From: Thalassotalea nanhaiensis
GTDB lineage: Bacteria > Pseudomonadota > Gammaproteobacteria > Enterobacterales > Alteromonadaceae
Assembly: GCF_031583575.1 (NCBI RefSeq)
Contig: NZ_CP134146.1
Location: 1,984,001 to 2,048,000, forward strand
Direction: 5' to 3'
DNA: 64,000 nucleotides
Positions 19,409-27,338 of the stretch are shown here, one piece after another (position 1 is the stretch's first letter; every line of letters starts with the position of its first letter). A program made the translations under genes and the position numbers. The notes beneath the pieces were generated by a model. It searched no databases, was not told where the DNA came from, and saw only the letters and a program-made list of their open reading frames with translations.

Positions 19409-19469
19409 TTTTTCTTCAGAAAGCAAAAAGGCCTGTAACTATTTCTAGTACAGGCCTTCTTTAATGTGG
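19386..19469. repeat. Direct repeat, copy 2 (tRNA-Asn remnant, tail and terminator)
   Basis: The second copy of the composite described at 18411-18551: D-arm sequence, tail TTCTTCAGAAAGCAAA, hairpin, then CTTCTTTAATGTGG leading directly into the intact tRNA-Asn at 19467. Together the copies flank about 0.83 kb carrying the DUF3718 gene. Confidence 0.75.
19428..19458 (-). terminator. Terminator of the tRNA-Asn array
   Basis: A 10-bp stem, AAGGCCTGTA / TACAGGCCTT, with an 11-nt loop. Read on the minus strand it ends in TTTTTGCTT, nine bases after the 3' CCA of the last intact tRNA-Asn, so it is the intrinsic terminator of the array. Confidence 0.85.
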
Positions 19470-19542
19470 CTCCTCAACCTGGACTTGAACCAGGGACAAA
19501 CGGATTAACAGTCCGTTGCTCTACCAACTGAGCTATTGAGGA
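19467..19542 (-). tRNA. tRNA-Asn (GTT)
   Basis: A 76-nt tRNA with encoded CCA. On the minus strand it begins TCCTCAATAGCTCAGTTGG, has the anticodon loop CTGTTAATC (anticodon GTT, Asn), the T arm GGTTCAAGTCC and the 3' end GAGGAGCCA. All four stems pair. It is identical to the copies at 19675 and 19835. The GUU anticodon is a queuosine target, relevant to queC/queE at 28 kb. Confidence 0.97.
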
Positions 19543-19580
19543 ATAATTTTTTAGAGTAGTATTATTTTCTACTTTTAATA

Positions 19581-19653
19581 TGGCTCCTCAACCTGGACTT
19601 GAACCAGGGAGGAACGGCGATTTTATATTAATCAGTCCGTTGCTTTGCAACTT
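19581..19653 (-). pseudogene. Degenerate tRNA-Asn copy
   Basis: The 3' acceptor and T arm are intact (TGGCTCCTCAACCTGGACTT), but the variable and anticodon region is altered (GAGGAACGGCGATTTTATAT before AATCAGTCCGTTGC), with extra bases, and the D arm and 5' acceptor strand are lost after TTTGCAAC. No functional cloverleaf can form. Confidence 0.88.
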
Positions 19654-19674
19654 TCTGTATATCATCACCAAATA

Positions 19675-19750
19675 TGGCTCCTCAACCTGGACTTGAACCA
19701 GGGACAAACGGATTAACAGTCCGTTGCTCTACCAACTGAGCTATTGAGGA
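19675..19750 (-). tRNA. tRNA-Asn (GTT)
   Basis: Same 76-nt sequence as the copies at 19467 and 19835, with encoded CCA and anticodon GTT. It is the middle intact copy, separated from its downstream neighbour by the degenerate copy at 19581. Confidence 0.97.
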
Positions 19751-19834
19751 ATTGTTCTTTTTTGATTTATAAAAGTCTTACTTGAATGCTTTCTAAATCT
19801 TAATAATCGTTATCGCTAACCATTACTTTTAATA

Positions 19835-19910
19835 TGGCTCCTCAACCTGGACTTGAACCAGGGACAAACGGATTAACAGTCCGTTGCTCTACCAACTGAG
19901 CTATTGAGGA
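19835..19910 (-). tRNA. tRNA-Asn (GTT), promoter-proximal copy
   Basis: First copy of the minus-strand array, identical to the other two intact copies. A promoter and a 21-nt palindrome lie just upstream (19916-19972). Confidence 0.97.
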
Positions 19911-19915
19911 ATTGT

Positions 19916-19936
19916 CGTTAAGCAACTTGCTTAACG
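19916..19936. repeat. Palindrome in the tRNA-Asn leader
   Basis: Perfect inverted repeat with 10-bp arms CGTTAAGCAA / TTGCTTAACG around one base. It lies between the tRNA promoter and the first mature tRNA, so it would form a hairpin in the precursor 5' leader; it could also be a protein-binding site. Confidence 0.65.
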
Positions 19937-19945
19937 GGGCGGAAT

Positions 19946-19972
19946 ATTATATTTCTATATCGAGCCTGTCAA
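19946..19972 (-). promoter_or_regulatory. tRNA-Asn array promoter
   Basis: Read on the minus strand: a perfect -35 TTGACA (19967-19972) and a -10 TATAAT (19946-19951), 15 nt apart (17 nt if TAATAT is taken as the -10). It is followed by the GC-rich discriminator TTCCGCCCCG, the pattern of growth-rate and ppGpp-controlled stable-RNA promoters. Confidence 0.75.
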
Positions 19973-20432
19973 CACTAAAAATAAGATTAATTTCAATTGT
20001 TGTATCGTTTGCTTGTTTTGCATACAAATTGTCGCTGAATTAGCCGCCTAGAGACAAGTTGATTGTTAAAAATAATTTAACAATTATCAGGATTTCATTG
20101 AAAAGTTATCCACTGTTTCTGTGGATAACTGTGTGCATTGAAGTGTAAACATTTTGTACGGGGCTGTTTCTATTGATTTTTATAAATAGAACACATTGAA
20201 TGATGCCCTGTAAACTTGTTAATTTACAATGGCTTATGTTCTAATTGGTTATTATTGAATCTATCGGACTGTTTTATAAGCAATCGAATGTTTTATGTTC
20301 TGAATGTGCATAAATTATTTGTTTTACGTTAAATGCTGATTAATTAGCTATAAATCTAATAATTAATAGCTAGTGCGGTTACTATCTTTTACAATAATAA
20401 ACTTTCCATTTCTCCAAAGTATTATTTTATCG
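19973..20432. other. AT-rich intergenic region with a DnaA-box hairpin
   Basis: About 460 bases between the tRNA promoter and the MATE gene. The only strong element is the inverted DnaA-box pair at 20104-20130 (separate entry). The word TTATGTTCT recurs at about 20231 and 20290. No gene, riboswitch or LexA box was seen. Confidence 0.5.
20104..20130. promoter_or_regulatory. Inverted DnaA-box pair
   Basis: Arms AGTTATCCAC and GTGGATAACT (10 bp, perfect) with a 7-nt spacer. The right half (20120-20128) reads on the minus strand as the perfect consensus DnaA box TTATCCACA; the left half is TTATCCACT, one mismatch. Two head-to-head boxes are a plausible DnaA-binding site; a plain RNA hairpin is the alternative. 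Confidence 0.5.
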
Positions 20433-21806
20433 ATGACAAAAAAAAATAAACGGACTAATCAAGATTTATTGAATGATCCAGTCAATAGCACACTAAAAAA
20501 TATGACCATACCGATGATCTTTGGCATGGTGTTGTTAATGACGTTTAACTTAGTCGATACATTTTTTGTCAGTTTGCTCGGCACGCAACCATTAGCGGCG
20601 ATAAGTTTTACTTTTCCAATAACGTTTACCGTTATTAGTTTATCAATAGGGCTAGGTATTGGTACCTCAGCGGTAATTGCGAAAACGTTAGGTAAAGGTA
20701 ATACAGAAGATGCACGCAATGCGGCAACAGTTGCGTTATTGATTACATCAATCATTGTTATGATCCTGTCCTTTTTTGGTTATGTATTTTCTGATCAAAT
20801 ATTTACTTTATTGGGCGCTGAAGATCACCTATTAGAACTTATTCATGATTATATGGATTTATGGTTTTTAGGAAGTGTTGGTTTAATTGGTCCAATGATT
20901 GGCAATGCCGTTTTAAGAGCTTCAGGTGATACCCATACCCCCAGTATTGTAATGGGAAGTGCCGGTCTAATAAATGCGATTTTAGATCCAATACTTATTT
21001 TTGGTTTTGGTCCTATACCAGCTATGGGGATTCAAGGCGCTGCATTGGCTACTGTGATTTCTTGGGGCTTTGGCTTAGCGTTTATTACTTATGTACTTGC
21101 GTTTCAACGTAAACTCATACATTTATCCTTACCTGAATGGTCTGTGGTAAAACAATCAGCAGGGCAGATACTGCAAATTGGTCTACCCGCTGCAGGGGCC
21201 AATATGCTTACCCCTATTGCTGCAGCAGTAATGACAGCAATTGTTGCTGGTTATGGTGAATCAGCTGTAGCGGCGTTCGGTGTAGGTTCCCGCATTGAAT
21301 CAATAGCTTGTTTAGTCGTGCTGGCAATGTCGATGACATTACCACCATTTATCAGTCAGAATTTTGGCGCTGGCAATATCGAACGAGTAGAGCAAGCGTT
21401 TAATGCTTCGGCTAAATTTGTCATATTGTGGCAAATTGTTATTTATGTTGTGCTTATTATAATTTCCCCTCTAATTAGCTCTGCTTTTGCAAAAGAACAA
21501 AGTGTGGCAGACATCATCACTTTATTCATGTGGATTCTGCCATTAGGATATGGTTTACAAGGTATTGTTATTTTAACTAATTCTTCATTTAATGCCTTAC
21601 ATAAACCAATGGTTGCATTAGTATTGAGCATTATTCGTTTGTTTGTATTTTATGTCCCTCTAGCATACGTTGGCAGTATATTTTTCGGTTTAACTGGGCT
21701 CTTTGTTGGTGCGTTATTGGGGAACTTATTTATGGCCGTTGTTTCTTATTACTTATTTAACAAGCAGTTTAAGAATCCTGAAACATTAAGTTCAGCGGGA
21801 GCATAA
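20433..21806 (+). CDS. MATE family efflux transporter
   Basis: A 457-residue MATE (NorM/DinF superfamily) drug or cation antiporter with the usual twelve hydrophobic segments and an internal two-fold repeat. The first repeat starts [20 protein letters not shown] and has [18 protein letters not shown]; the second has [18 protein letters not shown]. The frame opens at 20373, but the ATG at 20433 fits the family N-terminus; the ribosome site is weak. The stop is only 2 nt from the uvrB start, so the two are probably co-transcribed. The substrate cannot be told from sequence. Confidence 0.88.
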   Translation: MTKKNKRTNQDLLNDPVNSTLKNMTIPMIFGMVLLMTFNLVDTFFVSLLGTQPLAAISFTFPITFTVISLSIGLGIGTSAVIAKTLGKGNTEDARNAATVALLITSIIVMILSFFGYVFSDQIFTLLGAEDHLLELIHDYMDLWFLGSVGLIGPMIGNAVLRASGDTHTPSIVMGSAGLINAILDPILIFGFGPIPAMGIQGAALATVISWGFGLAFITYVLAFQRKLIHLSLPEWSVVKQSAGQILQIGLPAAGANMLTPIAAAVMTAIVAGYGESAVAAFGVGSRIESIACLVVLAMSMTLPPFISQNFGAGNIERVEQAFNASAKFVILWQIVIYVVLIIISPLISSAFAKEQSVADIITLFMWILPLGYGLQGIVILTNSSFNALHKPMVALVLSIIRLFVFYVPLAYVGSIFFGLTGLFVGALLGNLFMAVVSYYLFNKQFKNPETLSSAGA

Positions 21807-21808
21807 TC

Positions 21809-23806
21809 ATGACTAAAGAATTTCAAATAGTTTCTGATTATACGCCAAGCGGCGATCAACCAACTGCGATTGCTAAATTAATGGATGGTTTAGACTCTGG
21901 CTTAGCTCATCAAACCCTACTTGGAGTTACGGGCTCGGGTAAAACGTTTACTGTTGCAAATGTTATTGCAGAACAACAACGCCCAACAATGATTTTAGCG
22001 CCTAATAAAACGTTGGCCGCTCAGCTGTATGGTGAGATGAAAGAGTTTTTCCCTCATAATGCGGTTGAGTACTTTGTATCGTACTATGACTATTACCAGC
22101 CAGAAGCCTACGTACCAACTACCGATACATTTATTGAAAAAGACGCATCAATTAATGAGCATATTGAACAAATGCGTTTATCAGCCACTAAGGCACTATT
22201 AGAGCGACGAGATGTTGTTATTATTGCCTCTGTTTCTGCAATTTATGGTTTAGGTGACCCAGACTCTTATTTAAAAATGATGTTGCACCTCAGGCAGGGC
22301 GATATTATCAATCAGCGCGACATTTTAAGGCGTTTAGCTGAATTACAATACACTCGCAATGATGTTGCGTTTCAGCGCGCTACATATCGTGTCAGGGGCG
22401 ATGTGATTGATATATTTCCGGCTGAATCAGACCGAATTGCTATTCGTGTTGAATTGTTTGATGAAGAAGTAGAGCGCATTAGCCAATTTGATCCACTTAC
22501 CGGTCAAGTAGAGCGTATATTACCAAGAGTCACCATATACCCAAAAACTCATTACGCCACACCACGCGAAAAAATACTCGCTGCAGTTGATAAAATTAAA
22601 GTTGAATTGAAAGAGCGTGCTACCCAATTAAAAGAAAATAACCGCCTTGTAGAAGAGCAGCGAATCGTACAGCGCACTCAATTTGATATTGAGATGATGA
22701 CTGAGCTCGGCTATTGCTCTGGCATCGAAAACTATTCCCGTTATTTGTCAGGGCGAGAGCCGGGTGATGCGCCGCCAACCTTGTTTGATTATTTACCAGA
22801 TGACGGTTTACTTATATTAGATGAGTCGCATGTAACCGTCCCTCAAATCGGTGCTATGTATAAAGGTGACCGTTCACGTAAGCAGAACCTTGTTGAATAC
22901 GGTTTTCGTTTACCTTCTGCGCTTGATAACCGGCCGATGAAGTTTGATGAATTTACTGCTATTTCACCACAAACAATCTATGTTTCAGCTACACCAAGTG
23001 ATTATGAAATTGATAAGTCTTCAGGTGAAATAGCGGAACAAGTCGTTAGGCCTACCGGCTTATTGGATCCTGAAATTGAAGTTCGACCTGTAGAAACACA
23101 AGTTGATGATTTACTCTCAGAAATAAATGTTAGGGTGGCTAAAAATGAACGAGTTCTCGCGACGACATTAACGAAAAGGATGGCTGAAGATCTTAGTGAA
23201 TATTTGACCGAACATGGCGTAGCCACTCGTTATTTACATTCAGATGTAGATACGGTTGAGCGTATGGAAATCATACGTGATTTACGCTTAGGTAAGTTTG
23301 ATGTGTTAATCGGCATTAACTTGTTGCGTGAGGGACTAGATCTACCCGAAGTATCTTTAGTGGCTATTTTAGATGCTGATAAAGAAGGTTTTTTACGTTC
23401 AGAACGTTCACTAATTCAAACCATAGGCAGAGCGGCGCGTAATTTAGAAGGTAAGGCTATTTTATACGCTGATAGAATTACTAAATCGATGAAAAAAGCT
23501 ATCGATGAAACTGAACGTCGTCGTGCTAAACAACATAACTATAATGTAGAAAATGGTATCACTCCTAAAGGATTAGTTAAGAAGATACAAGATGTTATGG
23601 GTGTAGGTAGTGGATTAAAAGAAGGGGACTCGAAGGTAGCTTCTCCAGCGGCAGAGCAACATATTTTAACTACGACAGAAATAGATAAAAAAGTTGCCAG
23701 CCTTGAAAATGAAATGTTTGATCATGCACGCAATTTAGAGTTTGAGAAAGCCGCTGCATGTCGAGATGAAATATCGAAACTACGAAATTTACAACTAAAA
23801 ACGTAA
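21809..23806 (+). CDS. uvrB: Excinuclease ABC subunit UvrB
   Basis: A 665-residue UvrB, the damage-verifying subunit of nucleotide excision repair. Walker A GVTGSGKT is at residues 39-46; the damage-probing beta-hairpin has [12 protein letters not shown] around 92-103; helicase motifs include ILDESH and the YVSATP element; motif VI is QTIGRAARN. The C-terminal UVR motif that contacts UvrC is present ([20 protein letters not shown]). The length matches E. coli (673). Unusually, it sits 2 nt behind a MATE gene with no LexA box visible immediately upstream. Confidence 0.97.
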   Translation: MTKEFQIVSDYTPSGDQPTAIAKLMDGLDSGLAHQTLLGVTGSGKTFTVANVIAEQQRPTMILAPNKTLAAQLYGEMKEFFPHNAVEYFVSYYDYYQPEAYVPTTDTFIEKDASINEHIEQMRLSATKALLERRDVVIIASVSAIYGLGDPDSYLKMMLHLRQGDIINQRDILRRLAELQYTRNDVAFQRATYRVRGDVIDIFPAESDRIAIRVELFDEEVERISQFDPLTGQVERILPRVTIYPKTHYATPREKILAAVDKIKVELKERATQLKENNRLVEEQRIVQRTQFDIEMMTELGYCSGIENYSRYLSGREPGDAPPTLFDYLPDDGLLILDESHVTVPQIGAMYKGDRSRKQNLVEYGFRLPSALDNRPMKFDEFTAISPQTIYVSATPSDYEIDKSSGEIAEQVVRPTGLLDPEIEVRPVETQVDDLLSEINVRVAKNERVLATTLTKRMAEDLSEYLTEHGVATRYLHSDVDTVERMEIIRDLRLGKFDVLIGINLLREGLDLPEVSLVAILDADKEGFLRSERSLIQTIGRAARNLEGKAILYADRITKSMKKAIDETERRRAKQHNYNVENGITPKGLVKKIQDVMGVGSGLKEGDSKVASPAAEQHILTTTEIDKKVASLENEMFDHARNLEFEKAAACRDEISKLRNLQLKT

Positions 23807-23820
23807 CCAGTTTTAAATAG

Positions 23821-24027
23821 TTAAACTCTAGAACTATAAAACGTAATTATTTCTGCAATCTCATCGGTATTGCATTTACGTAAACTGGAGATCTCATTAA
23901 TGATTTTGTCCTGGATATCAACAGGAAATAACATTAATTGTTCTAAATACAAGTGTGCTTGTAACTCGTCTTTTGCACTAATGAGATCGGCTAAATGAAT
24001 AGCATGATGTTCCCAAATAGAGCCCAT
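23821..24027 (-). CDS. Small conserved-looking hypothetical protein
   Basis: A 68-residue acidic, mostly helical protein (HHAIHLADLISAKDELQAHL, then FPVDIQDKIINEIS) without signal peptide or membrane segment. I do not recognise the family. It is believed to be real because a perfect AGGAGG lies five bases before the ATG, and the gene fills the space between uvrB and the two-component system. It ends 14 nt from the convergent uvrB stop. Confidence 0.6.
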   Translation of the reverse strand: MGSIWEHHAIHLADLISAKDELQAHLYLEQLMLFPVDIQDKIINEISSLRKCNTDEIAEIITFYSSRV

Positions 24028-24146
24028 ACGTCCTCCTATAAATAACTAAGACATATGATAAGTTTAGGCTAGAAATTCACTTTTAGCCTAATAATTATGG
24101 GGCTTGTGGGCATTTATACATAGAGCTTTAATTTTAAAAAGCTAAG

Positions 24147-25523
24147 TTATTTATTTAATTGGTATTTTTCTAATCGGTATAAAAATGCTTTGTACGACAT
24201 TTGTAAATGTTTAGCAGCTTTGGTTCTATTTCCATGATTTTTGCTTAATGCACTCGCTAAGCATTGTTGTTCAAAACTGTCCCAGCTAAAGCTCTCATCT
24301 GGAAAACTAAAATCAGGCGTATTGTCACAATTTTGTCCATCTGGAACATGCAATGCACTGATCAATTCTTGTTCATCATCTAACAATACAAACCGTTCAA
24401 GCCTATTGGATAATTCCCTTACGTTTCCTGGCCAGTGATACTCTAGTAACGACCGATAGGCAGATGCAGATAGTTTGGCAATGTTTATGTTGTGGCGTTT
24501 GCTGTGTAACGATAAAAAGTGTTCGCACAATGAGGCAATATCTTCACTGCGATCTCGTAAGGCAGGCATGTTTATAGGAACAATGTTTAAACGATAAAAA
24601 AGATCTTCTCTAAATTGGCCTGTTTTTACTTCTTGGTCTAAATCCCGGTGTGTTGCTGCAATTACCCTTACGTCGAGTGTCAGTTCTTTATTACTTCCAA
24701 CTCGAGTAATTGTACCTTCTTGTAAAAACCGTAATAACTTAACTTGGGTGTTTAATGATAACTCACCAACTTCATCTAAAAATACCGTGCCATGATTGGC
24801 AGCTTCAAATTTACCTATTTTGGTTGTATTTGCGCCAGTGTAGGCACCTTTTTCAGCACCAAATAATTCTGATTCGGCTAATGAATCGGTAATTGCACCA
24901 CAGTTAATGGCAATAAATGGTTTATTTTTTCTGTCAGACGACTGATGCAAAGCTCTTGCAGCGAGTTCTTTTCCTGTACCTGTTTCTCCAAGGATCAAGA
25001 TTGTTGCATTGGTAGCCGATACACGTTCGATCCGTTGATAAACCTTTTGCATGCATGGGGCTTTGCCAACTAAACCGATCAGTTGGTTTTGTTCGCCAAG
25101 CTGTTGGTTTAAGTTCAAATTCTGTAAGCGCAGTGATTTAGCTGTAAGCGCCTTTTCGATAGTAAGCAGCAGTTCTTGTCGTTGAAAAGGTTTAGCGATG
25201 TAATCATCGGCACCTTGTTTAAGTGCTTCTACTGCATGGCTTATGGTTCCATGAGCCGTAGCAATAATAAAGCCGTGTTCGGCACTTGCTTTTATCGTTG
25301 TCTTGTTTCTAACGTAATTGAGTAAATCAATCCCAGATAGTTTGCCTAATTTCCAATCTGAAAACACTAGGTCAACAGGCTGCTCTTTTAGTAATAGAAT
25401 TGCTTGTTCAACACAATCGGCACTGATCACTTGATAATTAGACGCACTGAGCAAACTAACAATTAATTCCCGTTGCTGTTGCTCATCTTCAACGACTAAT
25501 ATGAGCACATCCTGATTATTCAT
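24147..25523 (-). CDS. Sigma-54-dependent response regulator (NtrC/ZraR type)
   Basis: A 458-residue activator with the full NtrC plan. The receiver domain spans 5-120, with phosphoacceptor D56 (FSDWKLG) and acidic pocket E12-D13. The AAA+ domain (about 145-385) has Walker A GETGTGKE, the sigma-54 contact loop GAYTGA (a tolerated F-to-Y variant of GAFTGA) and Walker B LDEVGEL. A Fis-type helix-turn-helix ends the protein (NRTKAAKHLQMSYKAFLYRL). The ATG at 25523 overlaps the kinase stop by 8 nt (ATGAATAA), so the frame's upstream extension to 25556 is rejected. The likely target is the divergent gene at 27339, which has a sigma-54 promoter. Confidence 0.93.
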   Translation of the reverse strand: MNNQDVLILVVEDEQQQRELIVSLLSASNYQVISADCVEQAILLLKEQPVDLVFSDWKLGKLSGIDLLNYVRNKTTIKASAEHGFIIATAHGTISHAVEALKQGADDYIAKPFQRQELLLTIEKALTAKSLRLQNLNLNQQLGEQNQLIGLVGKAPCMQKVYQRIERVSATNATILILGETGTGKELAARALHQSSDRKNKPFIAINCGAITDSLAESELFGAEKGAYTGANTTKIGKFEAANHGTVFLDEVGELSLNTQVKLLRFLQEGTITRVGSNKELTLDVRVIAATHRDLDQEVKTGQFREDLFYRLNIVPINMPALRDRSEDIASLCEHFLSLHSKRHNINIAKLSASAYRSLLEYHWPGNVRELSNRLERFVLLDDEQELISALHVPDGQNCDNTPDFSFPDESFSWDSFEQQCLASALSKNHGNRTKAAKHLQMSYKAFLYRLEKYQLNK

Positions 25524-26976
25524 TATCATCACCGCTGCTAAATGTTGCACTGGCAAGGCAACCTGTTTTTGAATTAGTTAATTTAATTTTTCCATTATAG
25601 TTTAAATTAATCAGACGGTTAGCAATATATAGTCCCATGCCAGAGCCTTCGGCTTTATTGGTAACGTGAGGTTTAAATAAGTCTTCTTTTATATTTTCTT
25701 CAACACCGCCGCCGTTATCTTCAACAATTACTTTTACCGCGTTATTTACTGCCGTAGTGCTAATGTTTACGGTTCCATTAAGTGTTGATGCTTCGCACGC
25801 ATTAATAATTAACGTATGCAGGATTGAGCGGATCTCAGATTCACTACCTTTAATTATTAGATTTTCATCACCCTCACAGCTGATGTTTAGTTGCTTGTCA
25901 TCGCTGGCTTTGTATTCAAGAATGATATCTTGTATCACAGCATGTATCGGTACTTGCTGATCTCTTGTTAAGCCGGCCGTGGTAAGTTGTAGCAATGCGC
26001 TGATCGTTTTATTCATATGTTTAATTTTGGCTGTTACAGCACTGATTAATTCTGTTCGAGTTTTAGCCGTGATGGACTCATCATTAAGCTGTTCAATAGC
26101 AAGGCCTATTGTATGAATAGGATTTCGTAATGCGTGGGCCAAGCCCTGGCTTACTTCGCCAAGCTCGGCCAATTGTTGAATTTGTTGGTGTTTTTTCTCT
26201 GCTTTGCTAAATTCCTCTAGTTTTTCTTTAGTCGCATTAAAATGCTGAATGGTTTCTCTGATCTCTGTAACCCCTTGTTCACCAACATGATGATGATAGT
26301 CACCAGACGCTAATTTTTTAAACCCTAATGATAGTGCTTGTAATGGCTTGTTAAATTGGTGACTTAACCAGTACGCGAAACATAATGCTAATGCTGCTGA
26401 TACGATGATCATTAATAGTATTTCTTCCATTAATGATGTTATTTTTGTATTGCTATCGCTAAAGTTAAAAACAAAGTCTTTGTTTAAATGTTTAACATGG
26501 GTCGCCTTATTTGAATTTTCTCTATGTAAGTCTTGTACTATTTCATTAAACTCTTTTAAAACCACGGCTTTACTAACCTGGTGCGGTTGATTTTCTACAT
26601 TATTATCATCTACGCTGTCGAAAGAAGAGCTTTGAATTTCAGCTTTTGTTATAAACTTTATCTTTTCATCTTCTTTATTAACTTCCCGAATAATGTGAAC
26701 GTCTTCATCATTGTGCAGTTCAGTATCTGAACTCGAGTTTTGATGAATAATTTTAATGTTTCTATGAAGGTTTTCTTGTGAGTTACCTTCATCCTCTACC
26801 ACAACCTCTATTCGTTCTGCCGCCATTGCTATAACACGTTGCGACATATGTTTTGCTTGTAAATTAACTTCTTCATTGAAGTTTTTTGCCATCCAGTTGA
26901 CCAGTGCTATTTGGCTTAATGCTAACAGCAGGATTAGGCATCCAATTAATGAAAATAAGTAGGTTTTTAAAGACAT
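25516..26976 (-). CDS. Sensor histidine kinase paired with a sigma-54 regulator
   Basis: A 486-residue membrane kinase. TM1 is about residues 5-27, TM2 about 183-205, and the roughly 150-residue periplasmic sensor between them is rich in Asp, Glu, Asn and His (nine or so histidines). HAMP follows, then a HisKA box with phosphoacceptor H281 (GLAHALRNPIHTIG), then HATPase_c (VEDNGGGVEENI and GSGMGLYIANRL). The sensor contains LHRNIKII at residues 70-77, echoed by LHRNIEVI at the mature N-terminus of the divergent secreted protein. Together with the regulator and that protein the layout resembles ZraSR/ZraP, though the sequences of the sensor and partner are different. Confidence 0.92.
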   Translation of the reverse strand: MSLKTYLFSLIGCLILLLALSQIALVNWMAKNFNEEVNLQAKHMSQRVIAMAAERIEVVVEDEGNSQENLHRNIKIIHQNSSSDTELHNDEDVHIIREVNKEDEKIKFITKAEIQSSSFDSVDDNNVENQPHQVSKAVVLKEFNEIVQDLHRENSNKATHVKHLNKDFVFNFSDSNTKITSLMEEILLMIIVSAALALCFAYWLSHQFNKPLQALSLGFKKLASGDYHHHVGEQGVTEIRETIQHFNATKEKLEEFSKAEKKHQQIQQLAELGEVSQGLAHALRNPIHTIGLAIEQLNDESITAKTRTELISAVTAKIKHMNKTISALLQLTTAGLTRDQQVPIHAVIQDIILEYKASDDKQLNISCEGDENLIIKGSESEIRSILHTLIINACEASTLNGTVNISTTAVNNAVKVIVEDNGGGVEENIKEDLFKPHVTNKAEGSGMGLYIANRLINLNYNGKIKLTNSKTGCLASATFSSGDDNE

Positions 26977-27047
26977 ATCAGAATATAAAATAATAAATGC
27001 ATAGTGTTAATATAACAACAAATGTGCCAATCGCTAATATAAAAATA

Positions 27048-27068
27048 AACTCATTAAAACAATGAGTT
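27048..27068. promoter_or_regulatory. Inverted repeat, candidate activator site 1
   Basis: Arms AACTCATT (27048-27055) and AATGAGTT (27061-27068), a perfect 8-bp pair with a 5-nt spacer. It is about 70 bases upstream of the kinase start and about 180 bases from the sigma-54 -12/-24 elements. Confidence 0.45.
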
Positions 27069-27111
27069 ATCTAGGCATAATATTTTGTGAATTATCTTTT
27101 CAAAGCAAAAG

Positions 27112-27125
27112 TCCTGATATCAGGA
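27112..27125. promoter_or_regulatory. 14-nt palindrome, candidate activator site 2
   Basis: Perfect palindrome TCCTGATATCAGGA. It lies about 120 bases upstream of the sigma-54 -24 element, the usual place for an NtrC-family enhancer site. Confidence 0.5.
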
Positions 27126-27243
27126 TATTTGTTACTTATATAAGTACATTAAACAATGAAAATTATTCAATAAAGAATCAAAGTAGCATTTAAATGGCTG
27201 CTAATACCGTGTGTTTTCTTATGTTTAGGCTTGTGTTATAAAC

Positions 27244-27260
27244 TTGGTATGGATTTCGCA
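27244..27260 (+). promoter_or_regulatory. Sigma-54 (-24/-12) promoter
   Basis: TTGGTATGGATTTCGCA has the invariant GG (27246-27247) and GC (27258-27259) with exactly ten bases between them. It lies about 80 bases upstream of the ATG at 27339. The neighbouring regulator is a sigma-54 activator, which strengthens the call. Confidence 0.65.
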
Positions 27261-27338
27261 ATCATGATATTGCAATGACAAAACTCGCAGTTAAATAATT
27301 AACCAATTGTCATCATAATAAATACAACGGAGTAATAC

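Larger units (their letters stand above)
26977..27338. promoter_or_regulatory. Divergent control region of the sigma-54 module
   Basis: A 362-base region between the kinase gene (minus) and the secreted protein (plus). It holds two inverted repeats (27048-27068 and 27112-27125) that lie 120-200 bases upstream of a sigma-54 promoter (27244-27260), the distance expected for an activator's upstream sites. No other gene is visible. Confidence 0.65.

Noticed and set aside
27112-27125. Reading TCCTGATATCAGGA as a terminator
   Set aside because: It has no T tract, is AT-centred and lies in a divergent promoter region, so a protein-binding site is the better reading.
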